DNA of 64,000 nt from CAVZBW01 sp963778465 (GTDB lineage: Bacteria; Actinomycetota; Acidimicrobiia; Acidimicrobiales; RAAP-2). The DNA lies in the NCBI GenBank assembly GCA_963778465.1, contig CAVZUK010000003.1, positions 1,116,001 to 1,180,000 of the forward strand, written 5' to 3'. The notes under the pieces are model-generated. The model saw only the letters and a program-made list of their open reading frames with translations. It was not told the origin of the DNA and ran no database searches. Each line of letters begins with the position of its first letter. Position 1 is the stretch's first letter. Positions 26,157 to 34,922 of the stretch are shown here, in pieces. The position numbers and the translations under genes are program-made.

Positions 26157-26713
26157 CAGCTCCAACGCGCCAGGTCCTCCAGGGTGTCGATGTCGATTGC
26201 TTGTCCTGGACACGCTAGTTGCTCGACCAGATCGGGGCGCTCGGCCATGAGCGACCGGGCACCGGCGTCGCCCGTCCCCGAGAGGAGGGGCCACACGGCG
26301 CTGGCGAGCCGGGTGGGTGGCGACCGGTGCCCGCCGTACTCGGCGACGGCGATCGGGCTGATCGAAGCGGCCACCGTCGTCCAGGCCTCCGGCGGAACCA
26401 GGGGCTGGTCACCCAGCCCGACCACGATCGCGTCGAAGCCTCCCTGCCGGGCCCAACCGACGGCCGCAAGCAGCGAGCTGGCCTGACCGTCTGCCCAGCG
26501 CTCGTTGTGCACGACGCACACCCCGGCCGGTACCAGGTCGTGGAGGTCCACCGCTCCCGTCACCACCGCCGTGTCGTCCAGTCCCGCCTGGAGGGCGTGG
26601 TCGAGCGCCCACGCCACGAGCGGCCGTCCACGGAAGTCGCTCACCAGCTTGTGCCGATCGCCGGCGAAACGGCTGGCGCCCCCGGCCGCGAGGACGACGG
26701 CCGCCGTGGTCAC
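26156..26713 (-). CDS. Molybdenum cofactor cytidylyltransferase-like (MocA/MobA family)
   Basis: A 185-residue nucleotidyltransferase. LAAGGASRFAGDRHKL is the NTP-binding loop with its conserved Lys, VGLGDQP the metal-binding Asp motif. MocA enzymes add CMP to molybdopterin for the xanthine-oxidase/CODH family, which fits the operon. The start is GTG 26713, overlapping the XdhC stop by 4 bases (GTGA); the longer open frame upstream has no homology. Its stop overlaps the CoxG start. Confidence 0.88.
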   Translation of the reverse strand: MTTAAVVLAAGGASRFAGDRHKLVSDFRGRPLVAWALDHALQAGLDDTAVVTGAVDLHDLVPAGVCVVHNERWADGQASSLLAAVGWARQGGFDAIVVGLGDQPLVPPEAWTTVAASISPIAVAEYGGHRSPPTRLASAVWPLLSGTGDAGARSLMAERPDLVEQLACPGQAIDIDTLEDLARWS

Positions 26714-27558
26714 GGCACGAGGGCGGCCCGGTGGATCGGACCCGTCCCCTTGCTCAGTGGGGCGATGCTCTGCGTCCCCGTGCGCGCCGCGATGATCTCG
26801 GCACAGATCGATACCGCGGTCTCCTCGGGTGTGCGGGCGCCGATGTCGAGCCCGATCGGTGCGTGGACGCGGGCGAACTGGTCCTCGGTCACGCCCGCCT
26901 CCCGCAGCCGCGCCTCGCGCTTCTCCTTGGTGCGACGAGACCCCATGGCGCCGATGTAGCCGACCTGGGTCGCCAGCGCCCCGACGATGGCGGGTACGTC
27001 GAACTTCGTGTCGTGGGTGAGCACGCAGACGGCGTCTCGGGCTCCGAGGCCCGGACCCTCTCGCTCGAGGTACCGGTCGGGCCACTCGACGACCACCTCG
27101 TCCGCCGCCCGGAACCGAGCCCTCGTCGCGAAGACTGCTCGTGCGTCGCACACCGTCACCCGGAAGCCGAGGATCCTGCCGACGGCGGCGAGGGCCGAGC
27201 TGAAGTCGACGGCGCCGAAGATGATCATGCGAGGTGGCGACCCGAACGTCTCGACGTACACCGAGATGGCATCCTGGCGAGCTTCGCCGCGGGGTCCGTA
27301 GTGGCGGAGGGCTCGATGGCCCGAGGCCAGCGCCCCGCGTGCGTCCCGGGTCACCACCGCGTCGAGGGCGTCGTTGCCGAGCGTCCCGCGCACTCGATCG
27401 CCCGGGCCGACCAGCAGCTTCGCCCCGAGGCGGACGCCCGAGGACGCGGGGCTCCCGCTGGCGACGACCGTCGCGAGGGTGATCGGGTCCTGCGCCCTGA
27501 GGCTGTCCCGCAGGGCCTCGTAGAGGGAGGACCCACCCGTCCCGCCGTCGCCGACCAC
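26710..27558 (-). CDS. XdhC family protein (C-terminal Rossmann part)
   Basis: A 282-residue XdhC/CoxI protein. XdhC chaperones the sulfurated Mo cofactor into xanthine dehydrogenase-type enzymes. The first 110 residues form the XdhC-N part. The Rossmann domain begins PPRMIIFGAVDFSSALAAVGR, where the usual GxG(H)V is changed to GAVDFS, and contains THDTKFDVPAI and YIGAMGSRRTKEKR, hallmark motifs. GTG 27558 is 3 bases after the stop of the small XdhC-N protein. The pair of XdhC proteins is common in actinomycete cox operons. Confidence 0.88.
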   Translation of the reverse strand: MVGDGGTGGSSLYEALRDSLRAQDPITLATVVASGSPASSGVRLGAKLLVGPGDRVRGTLGNDALDAVVTRDARGALASGHRALRHYGPRGEARQDAISVYVETFGSPPRMIIFGAVDFSSALAAVGRILGFRVTVCDARAVFATRARFRAADEVVVEWPDRYLEREGPGLGARDAVCVLTHDTKFDVPAIVGALATQVGYIGAMGSRRTKEKREARLREAGVTEDQFARVHAPIGLDIGARTPEETAVSICAEIIAARTGTQSIAPLSKGTGPIHRAALVP

Positions 27559-27561
27559 CGC

Positions 27562-27876
27562 CTACCAGTCCAGTCGCTCGATGAACACGGAGATCGTTCC
27601 CCCGCAGGTGAGGCCGACGGCGAACGCCTCGTCGTCGGAGTAACCGAAGGAGCACATCCGGGGCACGCCGTCGGCGAGGACCTCCAGGGCCTCGGTCACG
27701 ACGCTCGATTCCACGCAGCCTCCGGACACCGAGCCGGCCACCTCGCCGTCCTCGCTCACGGCCATCGCGGCCCCGGGATCGCGAGGTCCGGATCCCTGGA
27801 CCTCCACAACGGTCGCCAGCGCCACGCGGCGATCCGCGGCCCGCCATTTGTCGATGTCGTCGAGAATTTCTCTCAT
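27562..27876 (-). CDS. Small XdhC/CoxI family protein (N-terminal domain only)
   Basis: A 104-residue stand-alone XdhC N-terminal domain, with VALATVVEVQGSGPRDPGA, GSVSGGCVES and LTCGGTISVFIE, where CGG carries the conserved Cys thought to take part in sulfur transfer. It has no Rossmann domain; that part is supplied by the next gene in the operon, three bases downstream. A split XdhC of this kind suggests a heteromeric chaperone. Confidence 0.88.
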   Translation of the reverse strand: MREILDDIDKWRAADRRVALATVVEVQGSGPRDPGAAMAVSEDGEVAGSVSGGCVESSVVTEALEVLADGVPRMCSFGYSDDEAFAVGLTCGGTISVFIERLDW

Positions 27877-27919
27877 GTCATACGCACCTTCATCGTTGCC
27901 GGATCTCCGCGATCCGGGC

Positions 27920-29038
27920 TCATGGCGATTGGAGGACGGCCAGCAGGGACTCCAAGGAGGCCATGTCGTGGCCCGGGAGGAAGCGGTCGACGTGAGGGAG
28001 TGCCGCCGCCATGCCCCGGGCCAGCGGCTCGTATCGCGGGTCCGCCTTGAGGGGGTTCATCCATACGACGCGGTGGGCGACTCTGTTGAGCCGGCACATC
28101 TGCGCGCCGAGCTCCTCGGGATCGCCGCGATCCCAACCGTCGGACATGACGACGACCTCGGACCCCCGGGCCATGCCGCGAACGCCGAAGCGGTCGTTGA
28201 ACTCGCGCAGGCCCTCGCCGAGTCGGGTGCCTCCCGACCAGTCCCGCACGGCGGCCGCCGCCATGGCCATCGCAGCATCCGGGTCGTGGGAGGACAGCTC
28301 CCTCGTCAGGCGCGTCAGGCGCGTCCCAATGGCGAAGGCCTCGACGCGGGACTGCCCGGCCACGAGGACGTGGGCGAAGCGCAACATGGCCCGGGCGTAG
28401 GGCTCCATCGAGCCGCTGACGTCGCACAGGACCACGATTCGACGGTCGCGGGGTGAGCGCTCGAGGTGCCTCGTGGGGATCACCTCCCCGCCACAGCGCA
28501 TCGCCTGGCGCATGGTGGCCCGCACGTCGAGCCGGCGACCCCGCCGTCCCGGCTCCCACCGGTGTGACGGTCGGCAGGAGACCGCCGGGCGCGACCGCAG
28601 GAGCTCCATGGCCTCGGCCAGCTCCGCCTCGCTGCAAGCGGAGAAGTCCTTGTGGCGAAGCATCTCCGCCCGGCTGTAGCGGAGCTGTCGCTCCCGCGCC
28701 GCCCCCGGCGACACGTTGGAATCGTCGTCGGCACCGCCCGGCGTCCTCACCGGCACCCTCGTCCCGTGCCGTGCGGGGTCCTCGGAGGCCCGTCCGTACC
28801 AGAAGGTGGCGAACACCGCGTCGTAGGAGGGGATGTCCTCGGGCCGCGGCACCAGGGTGGCTCGACCAGCCCAGTAGACGTCCGCGCCCGAACGCGCGCC
28901 GAGTGCCCCGAGCGCCTGCGCGTAGCTGTGGACGCTCGAGAGCGGAACCGCCAATCCCTCGGTTCGCAGGGCGCGGCAGAACCGGACGACGGTGCGAGCC
29001 AGCTCGGGCCCGGTCCGGCAGTCCAGCGGCTCACTCAT
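27920..29038 (-). CDS. VWA-domain protein, CoxE-like
   Basis: A 372-residue protein with a C-terminal von Willebrand A domain. The MIDAS site is complete: DVSGS in CDVSGSME, the Thr in SGGTRLGEG and the Asp in VVMSDGWD. The N-terminal half is the helical CoxE-type region (SAEMLRHKDFSACSE-like). CoxE works with the MoxR-type ATPase CoxD to insert or mature the [CuSMo] or Mo centre. ATG 29038 overlaps the ATPase stop by 8 bases. Confidence 0.88.
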   Translation of the reverse strand: MSEPLDCRTGPELARTVVRFCRALRTEGLAVPLSSVHSYAQALGALGARSGADVYWAGRATLVPRPEDIPSYDAVFATFWYGRASEDPARHGTRVPVRTPGGADDDSNVSPGAARERQLRYSRAEMLRHKDFSACSEAELAEAMELLRSRPAVSCRPSHRWEPGRRGRRLDVRATMRQAMRCGGEVIPTRHLERSPRDRRIVVLCDVSGSMEPYARAMLRFAHVLVAGQSRVEAFAIGTRLTRLTRELSSHDPDAAMAMAAAAVRDWSGGTRLGEGLREFNDRFGVRGMARGSEVVVMSDGWDRGDPEELGAQMCRLNRVAHRVVWMNPLKADPRYEPLARGMAAALPHVDRFLPGHDMASLESLLAVLQSP

Positions 29039-29975
29039 CGTCGCCGGCACGCTCCACGAGAGAGGCGAGCTCGGGCACGGCCCGCTCGGCGTCCTCCCGG
29101 TATTTCAGGACGGCGCCGATCGTGCCGGCGGCGCTCTCGGCGTCGAGCTCCGACACGCCGAGGGCGCGCAGGGCGGTGGTCCAGTCGATCGTCTCGGCGA
29201 CCCCGGGCACCTTGTACAGGCCGAGACCACGCAGGCCATGCACGACCGCGGTGACCTGGCGGGCCAGGTGCTCCCCGGCCTCGGGGACCCGCGCCAGCAC
29301 GATCTCCACCTCCCGCGCGAAGTCCGGATGCTCCACCCAGTGGTAGAGGGAACGCCGCTTGAGGGCGTCGTGCACGTCCCGGGTGCGGTTCGAGGTCAGG
29401 ATCACCACCGGCGGCACGGCTGCGCGGAACGTGCCGAGCTCGGGCACCGTCACGGAGAAGTCGGCCAGGATCTCGAGCAGGAAGGCCTCGAACTCGTCGT
29501 CTGCACGGTCGATCTCGTCGATGAGGAGGATCGCCGGAGCGTGGCCGGGTGCGGCCCCGTCCGCGATCGCCCGCAGGAGGGGTCGCCGGATCAAGAAGCG
29601 CTCCGAGAAGAGCTCGTCCTCGGGGACCGGATCGGTGCCGGCCTGCCCGTCCCGGGCGCGGAGGTAGAGGAGCTGACGCTGGTAGTCCCACTCGTAGAGG
29701 GCCTGTGAGGCGTCGATCCCCTCGTAGCACTGGAGGCGGACCAGCTCTCCGCCGATCCATCGCGCCAGGGCGTTGCCGACCTCGGTCTTGCCCACGCCGG
29801 GCTCGCCCTCCAAGAAGAGCGGTCGCCGCATCGAGATGGCCAGGAAGACGGCGGTGGACAGGCCCCTACCTGGGAGGTAGCCCTGCGCACGCAGCGCCCG
29901 CTCGACGTCCTCCGGCGACGCCGGCGGGGCCCATCGCGGGGCCTCCCCGTCCGGGTTTGGCCCTCCCTGCGTCAT
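29031..29975 (-). CDS. MoxR family AAA+ ATPase, CoxD-like
   Basis: A 314-residue AAA+ ATPase. Walker A is GEPGVGKTE (about residues 57-65), Walker B LLIDEIDRAD, and sensor 1 LTSNRTRDVHDALKRR. MoxR ATPases act as cofactor-insertion chaperones with VWA partners; here the partner is encoded immediately downstream. It heads the minus-strand accessory operon and diverges from the structural genes at 30100, with about 125 bases between them to hold both promoters. Confidence 0.92.
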   Translation of the reverse strand: MTQGGPNPDGEAPRWAPPASPEDVERALRAQGYLPGRGLSTAVFLAISMRRPLFLEGEPGVGKTEVGNALARWIGGELVRLQCYEGIDASQALYEWDYQRQLLYLRARDGQAGTDPVPEDELFSERFLIRRPLLRAIADGAAPGHAPAILLIDEIDRADDEFEAFLLEILADFSVTVPELGTFRAAVPPVVILTSNRTRDVHDALKRRSLYHWVEHPDFAREVEIVLARVPEAGEHLARQVTAVVHGLRGLGLYKVPGVAETIDWTTALRALGVSELDAESAAGTIGAVLKYREDAERAVPELASLVERAGDDE

Positions 29976-30099
29976 GCCCTAGCAGAGTAGTGGGGACGGC
30001 CTCACGCTCCCCCGATGCGGGGGATCCGGGCACCTGCGGAGCCGGCGGAATCTCCCGCGGCCGCCGCCGGAGATCGAGGCTTGGATATGGTGGTCCGCC

Positions 30100-30972
30100 A
30101 TGAAGCCGCCGCCCTTCGAGTACCACGCTGCGGGCTCCGTCGACGAGGCCCTCGCGCTGCTGTCCGAGCACGGGGACGAGGCCAAGGTTCTCGCGGGTGG
30201 CCAGAGCCTTCTCCCGCTGCTCAGCCTCCGCCTTGCCCGGCCCAGCCAGATCGTCGACGTCAACGACCTGACCGAGCTCTCGGCGATCGACAACGGGAGC
30301 GACCTCCGGCTCGGGGCCCTGGTCCGCCATCGCGAGGTCGAGCGTTCTCCTGCCGTCCGGTCGGCCAATCCCCTCGTGTCCGACGCCGTCCGCTTCATCG
30401 GCCACACGGCCATCCGCAACCGGGGGACGATCGGGGGGAGCCTGGCCCACGCCGACCCCGCCGCCGAGCTTCCGGCCGTCGCCCTGGCCCTCGGGGCCAC
30501 GATCGAGGTCCGGAGCACGCGGGGGAGCCGCGAGGTCACGGCCGAGCGGTTCTTTGAGGGCTTCCTCACGACGTCGCTCGAGCCCGACGAGCTGGTGACG
30601 GCCTTCCGTGTGCCGGCGCAGCCCCGCGGGACGGGTTGGTCGTTCCGGGAGTTCAGCCGGCGCAGCGGCGACTTCGCCATCGCCGGCGTGGCCGCCACGG
30701 TCGCGCTCGGGGACGACGGTCGCGTCGCCGGTGCCCGCGTCGCCTTCTCGGGAGTGGCGAGCGTGCCCATCCGGGCCGAGGATGCCGAGCGAGCACTCGT
30801 CGGGCAGGCCCCGACCGACGCGACGTGGGCCGCGGCGGGGCAACAGGCGGTGCGCGACCTCAACCCGCCGGGGGACCTGCACGGCTCGACGGCGTACCGA
30901 CGCCACCTGGCCGCCGTCCTGGCCGAGGAAGCGCTACGCGAAGCCCATCGACGTGCCGAGGAGAACCGATGA
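30100..30972 (+). CDS. Mo-hydroxylase medium (FAD) subunit, CoxM-like
   Basis: A 290-residue FAD-binding subunit of the xanthine oxidase / CODH family. AGGQSLLPLLSLRLARP and HTAIRNRGTIGGSLAHADP are the two FAD-binding motifs, and the C-terminal CO_deh_flav domain follows. It passes electrons from the 2Fe-2S subunit to an acceptor. ATG 30100 begins the structural operon; its stop overlaps the small subunit by 4 bases (ATGA). Confidence 0.92.
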   Translation: MKPPPFEYHAAGSVDEALALLSEHGDEAKVLAGGQSLLPLLSLRLARPSQIVDVNDLTELSAIDNGSDLRLGALVRHREVERSPAVRSANPLVSDAVRFIGHTAIRNRGTIGGSLAHADPAAELPAVALALGATIEVRSTRGSREVTAERFFEGFLTTSLEPDELVTAFRVPAQPRGTGWSFREFSRRSGDFAIAGVAATVALGDDGRVAGARVAFSGVASVPIRAEDAERALVGQAPTDATWAAAGQQAVRDLNPPGDLHGSTAYRRHLAAVLAEEALREAHRRAEENR

Positions 30973-31451
30973 CCCGACAGACCGTGCGCCTGACGGTCAA
31001 CGGCAGGGCGCGAGAGGCGCTCGCCGAGCCCCGCCGAACCCTGGCCGACTTCCTGCGAGAGGACCTCGAGCTCACCGGGACCCATCTCGGGTGCGAGCAC
31101 GGCGTGTGCGGTGCCTGCACGGTGCTCGTCGACGGGCTCGACGTGCGGTCGTGCCTGATGCTCGCGGTCCAGGCCGAGGGTCGGGACGTCACCACGATCG
31201 AGGGCCTGGAAAGGAACGGCGAGCTGAGCCCGCTGCAGGAGGCCTTTCGCGACGCGCACAGCTTCCAGTGCGGGTTCTGCACGCCGGGCTTCGTGATGAC
31301 CGCGGCCGCCCTCCTCGCCGAGCCCAGGGAGTTCACCGACGAGGAGCTGCGCGAGGAGCTCTCGGGGAACATCTGCCGCTGCACCGGGTACCAGTCCATC
31401 GTCGACGGGGTGCGCCTCGCGGCCGCCCGCATGGTCCAGACCGGGTCCTGA
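30969..31451 (+). CDS. Mo-hydroxylase small (2x 2Fe-2S) subunit, CoxS-like
   Basis: A 160-residue iron-sulfur subunit. The plant-ferredoxin-type cluster is bound by GCEHGVCGACTV and a later Cys, and the second cluster by CGFCTPG and CRCTGY. The order and length are canonical. It lies between the FAD and Mo subunits in the order M-S-L, as in CO dehydrogenase operons, and overlaps the medium subunit by 4 bases. Confidence 0.95.
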   Translation: MTRQTVRLTVNGRAREALAEPRRTLADFLREDLELTGTHLGCEHGVCGACTVLVDGLDVRSCLMLAVQAEGRDVTTIEGLERNGELSPLQEAFRDAHSFQCGFCTPGFVMTAAALLAEPREFTDEELREELSGNICRCTGYQSIVDGVRLAAARMVQTGS

Positions 31452-31493
31452 GGGGCTAGACGGAGAGGGACCGATGGAAGAAGAGGGGATGCC

Positions 31494-33824
31494 ATGAGAC
31501 TCGTCGGAGCCAAGGTCCCGCGCGTGGAGGACCGCCGGATCCTCACCGGCAGGGGCCATTACATCGACGACGTCCGGCTCCCCAACATGCTCCATGCGGC
31601 GTTCCTCAGAAGCCCGATAGCGCACGGGAGGGTGAGCATCGTCGACACCTCCGAGGCCGAGTCCGCCCCCGGTGTCGTGGCCGTCTTTACCGGAAACGAA
31701 GTGAGGAATCTGACCCACGCCCTGTCGGTGCGGATGAACCTTGGCCAGCGGGTGCCGGAGTTTTACGGCCTCGTGACCGACAAGGTGCGTCTCGTCGGCG
31801 ACCTGGTCGCGATGGTGGTGGCCGACAGCCGGTACGAGGCGGAGGATGCCTGCGAGCTCATCGAGGTCGACTACGAGCCGTTGCCGCCCGTCGCCACCTA
31901 CGAGGCGGCCATGGACCCGAGCTCCCCAGCCCTGTTCGAGGACCTGGGGGACAACGTCGTCTACACGTCGTCCCAGGAGATCGGAGACGTCGACGGGGCG
32001 TTCGCCGAGGCCGACCGGGTCATCGAAGCGACGCTGCGCCAGCACCGCGTCGCCAACTCGCCGATGGAGACCCGCGGGGCCGTGGCCGCGTACGACCCGG
32101 GGTCACAGGAGCTCACCTACTACGCGGCGACCCAGGGACCCCACGGTCTCCGGCTCCAGCTCGGCGAGACGCTCGGACATCCCGTGGAGCGCATCCGTGT
32201 CGTCTCCGGGGACGTCGGCGGTGCGTTCGGGCTCAAGGCCGGGGTCTTCCGGGAAGACGTCTGTCTGGCGGCGGCGAGCAAGCACCTCGCACGGCCCATC
32301 AAGTGGATCGAGGACCGCAACGAGCACCTGCTCGCATCGGGACACGCGCGCGAGGAGATGATCGAGGCGCAGGTGGCCGTCAAGGAGGACGGCACCCTGC
32401 TCGGCATCAAGGCCAAGCTCGTCATGGACGGGGGCGCCTACCCGGCGGTCCCGTTCTGCACCTCGGCCTTCACGCAGCTCATCCAGATGCTCCTACCGGG
32501 TCCCTACCGGTTCCGGGGCTACGCCATCGACATCTCGGTCGTGGCGACCAACAAGTGTGTCTACGTCGCCTACCGCGGGCCCTGGGAAATGGAGACCTGG
32601 ACACGAGAGCGGCTCCTCGACATCGTGGCGCACGAGCTCGGCAAGGACCCGGCGGAGATCCGGCGCAAGAACATGATGCCGGGGGACCCCGAGGATCGCC
32701 TCATCACCGGGCTCAGCGTGGCCGGCATCGCGTCGCGTCAGACCCTGGACCGCGCCCTCGAGGTCCTGGACTACGACGGGTTCCGCCGGGAGCAGGCGGC
32801 CGCCCGGGCCGAGGGCCGCTACCTCGGAGTCGGTTTCGCCACCTTCATCGAGGCCGCACCCGGGCCACCCGAGATGCGCGCCGGCGGTGGGATGGGGGGC
32901 GGTGAGCAGGCCCGGGTCAAGCTCGAGTCCGACGGGCACCTCCTCGTGATCACCGCCCAGCACCCTCACGGCCAGAGCCACGAGACGACCTTGGCCCAGG
33001 TGGCCGCAGACGAGATGGGTATCCCGTTCGATCACGTCAAGGTGGTCTACGGGGACACCCGCTTCACCCCCTTCAGCCTGATCGGGACCGGCGGGAGCCG
33101 GGCTGCGACGTGGGCAAGCGGGGCGGTCCTCATGTCCACCCGGAAGGTGAAGGAGAAGGTCCTAGCCATCGCGTCGGAGATGCTCGAGGTCGGGCCGGAG
33201 GACCTGGAGATCGACGAGGGAATGGTGATCCCCAAGGGAGCTCCGCAGCGATCCCTTCCGCTCGCCGACATCGCGATGCAGGCCACGCTGGCGCCCAACA
33301 CCCTGCCGCCGGGCACCGATCCCATCCTCGAGGCGCACGAGCTCTTCATGGGCGAGGGCATCACGGGCAGCGGCTGGTCCGGCGGCACCCACGTATGCAC
33401 CGTCGAGGTCGATCCCCGGACGGGGCGCGTCGAGTTCCTCCGTTACATCGTGGTCGAGGACTGCGGTCGGGTGATCCACCCCGCCGTCGTGGACGGTCAG
33501 ATCCGCGGTGGCGTCGCCCAGGGGATAGGCGGGGTCCTCTACGAGCACGCCGCCTACGACGACGAGGGCAATGCTCTCGCCGGGACGTTCATGGACTACC
33601 TCTTGCCGACCGCCGCGGAGATCCCTCCGATCGAGATCGAGCACTTGGAGACCGACCCCGAGGGCGAGATCGGGTTCCGGGGCGTGGGGGAGGGCGGCGC
33701 CATCGTCGCTCCCGCGACGGTCACCAACGCCATCGAGGACGCGCTGCTCCCCCTCGGCGCCCAGGTCCGCGAGCAACATCTCCCGCCCGCGAAGGTGCTG
33801 GAGCTCGCCGGGCTGGTGGTTTAG
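31494..33824 (+). CDS. Mo-hydroxylase large subunit (CoxL-like, non-CODH active-site loop)
   Basis: A 776-residue molybdopterin subunit of the xanthine oxidase family with normal domain order (aldehyde oxidase a/b hammerhead, then two Mo-binding domains). DVGGAFGLKAG is the Mo-binding glutamine/Gly motif region, and the catalytic Glu733 lies in GVGEGGAI. The diagnostic loop that reads AYxCSFR in form I CO dehydrogenase and AYRGAGR in form II is A359-Y-R-G-P-W-E365 here. So the Cu-binding Cys is absent and CO oxidation is not expected. The full maturation set upstream shows the enzyme is assembled. The substrate may be an aldehyde, N-heterocycle or other hydroxylated compound. Confidence 0.9.
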   Translation: MRLVGAKVPRVEDRRILTGRGHYIDDVRLPNMLHAAFLRSPIAHGRVSIVDTSEAESAPGVVAVFTGNEVRNLTHALSVRMNLGQRVPEFYGLVTDKVRLVGDLVAMVVADSRYEAEDACELIEVDYEPLPPVATYEAAMDPSSPALFEDLGDNVVYTSSQEIGDVDGAFAEADRVIEATLRQHRVANSPMETRGAVAAYDPGSQELTYYAATQGPHGLRLQLGETLGHPVERIRVVSGDVGGAFGLKAGVFREDVCLAAASKHLARPIKWIEDRNEHLLASGHAREEMIEAQVAVKEDGTLLGIKAKLVMDGGAYPAVPFCTSAFTQLIQMLLPGPYRFRGYAIDISVVATNKCVYVAYRGPWEMETWTRERLLDIVAHELGKDPAEIRRKNMMPGDPEDRLITGLSVAGIASRQTLDRALEVLDYDGFRREQAAARAEGRYLGVGFATFIEAAPGPPEMRAGGGMGGGEQARVKLESDGHLLVITAQHPHGQSHETTLAQVAADEMGIPFDHVKVVYGDTRFTPFSLIGTGGSRAATWASGAVLMSTRKVKEKVLAIASEMLEVGPEDLEIDEGMVIPKGAPQRSLPLADIAMQATLAPNTLPPGTDPILEAHELFMGEGITGSGWSGGTHVCTVEVDPRTGRVEFLRYIVVEDCGRVIHPAVVDGQIRGGVAQGIGGVLYEHAAYDDEGNALAGTFMDYLLPTAAEIPPIEIEHLETDPEGEIGFRGVGEGGAIVAPATVTNAIEDALLPLGAQVREQHLPPAKVLELAGLVV

Positions 33825-33886
33825 GGCGCCCCTCCGACCGGGTCGCCATCGAGGCCGAGCCGACCTGACCCGGGTAGCGTCGCGTC

Positions 33887-34573
33887 GTGGACCTCGTCGA
33901 GACCCTGCGCACGACCGGCGCCATACGGGAATTCCGGGACGAGCACGTGCCTGACGAGCAGCTTTTCCGCATCCTTGACACGGCGCGGTTCGCGCCCAGC
34001 GGGGGGAACCGGCAGGGCTGGAGGGTGATCGTGGTCCGCGACGCCGCGATGCGGGCGTCCCTGCGTGAGGTCTACCTCCGAGGCTGGTACCCGTACCTGG
34101 CGATCTCCGCCGCAGGCCTGATCCCGTGGTCACCGATCACGGACGTGGACGCAGAGGGTCGGGCCGCCGAGTCGGCTGGGGAGCGTGCAGCCGCCGCCAA
34201 GGGTCGCGGCGGCATGGCCGAGCAGCTCGACGAGGTGCCCGTACTGCTGCTCGTGGTCTGCGACCTCCGGGCGATGGCCTGCGTCGATCGGGATCTGGCG
34301 CGCTACACGTTCGCGGGAGGGGCTTCCGTCTACCCCTTCGTTTGGAGCATCCTCCTCGCCGCCCGAGCCGAGGGGCTCGGTGGGGTCATCACGAGCGTCG
34401 CCATCCACCAGGAGCCGGAGCTGAAGGAGCTCTTCGGGCTGCCCGAGGAATACGCCGTGGCGGCCTTGCTGGCCATGGGCTACCCGGAGCGTCCGATCAC
34501 GCGCCTCCGGCGGCGGCCGGTCGGGGACTTCGCCACAGTGGACCGCTTGGACGGGCCCACCTTCTCGGGTTGA
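33887..34573 (+). CDS. Nitroreductase family protein
   Basis: A 228-residue flavoprotein of the nitroreductase fold. RTTGAIREFRDEHVPDEQL and FAPSGGNRQGWR are the FMN-binding start, and GLGGVITSV and AALLAMGYPER the C-terminal landmarks. It uses NAD(P)H and FMN to reduce nitro groups, quinones or similar, or is a dehydrogenase partner. GTG 33887 is 62 bases after the Mo-hydroxylase large subunit on the same strand, so it may be the last gene of that operon. Confidence 0.88.
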   Translation: MDLVETLRTTGAIREFRDEHVPDEQLFRILDTARFAPSGGNRQGWRVIVVRDAAMRASLREVYLRGWYPYLAISAAGLIPWSPITDVDAEGRAAESAGERAAAAKGRGGMAEQLDEVPVLLLVVCDLRAMACVDRDLARYTFAGGASVYPFVWSILLAARAEGLGGVITSVAIHQEPELKELFGLPEEYAVAALLAMGYPERPITRLRRRPVGDFATVDRLDGPTFSG

Positions 34574-34655
34574 GACGTTGCCGGTTCGGTCCGGTCGGGG
34601 AGCGCCCCGATCTTCCGCGTCCGGCGGGAAGCTGCAGGCCGTGGCCTCGCGTCGG

Positions 34656-34690
34656 CGAGGGAGCGCCGGCCCCAGTCAGACGCTCCCTCG
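34656..34690. terminator. Strong hairpin in the 349-bp gap after the nitroreductase
   Basis: A perfect 10-base stem (CGAGGGAGCG at 34656-34665 and its complement at 34681-34690) with a 15-base loop. There is no run of Ts after it, which is usual for high-GC actinomycete terminators. It probably ends the Mo-hydroxylase/nitroreductase transcript. The remaining gap, 34574-34922, shows no convincing gene on either strand; the minus-strand frame through it is arginine-rich shadow. Confidence 0.5.
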
Positions 34691-34922
34691 TCCGTACGCA
34701 GTCGCCTCCTCCACCCCCGCCCATATGGGCTCGCGGCAACTCTGACACGCCTCGGGAGCCTTTCGGTTTCCGGACGGGTGCAATGTCCCGTGCCGGCGCG
34801 TCGGGCTGGGAACTCCTTGGGAATGCGCTCGACACCCAGTTGCAGCAAGGGGATCCAGGGACTGGAATGCTCTCTTGTGCAGGAACGAACGAGCGGGTCG
34901 GCCCTAGCGGCCACAAACTGAC

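Noticed and set aside
31494..33824. Calling the operon a carbon monoxide dehydrogenase
   Set aside because: The active-site loop AYRGPWE lacks the form I Cys and differs from form II, so CO as substrate is not supported.
34600..34760. Possible tRNA in the 349-bp gap
   Set aside because: The 10-bp stem is suggestive, but there is no T-loop TTCGA motif, no plausible cloverleaf and no acceptor stem.
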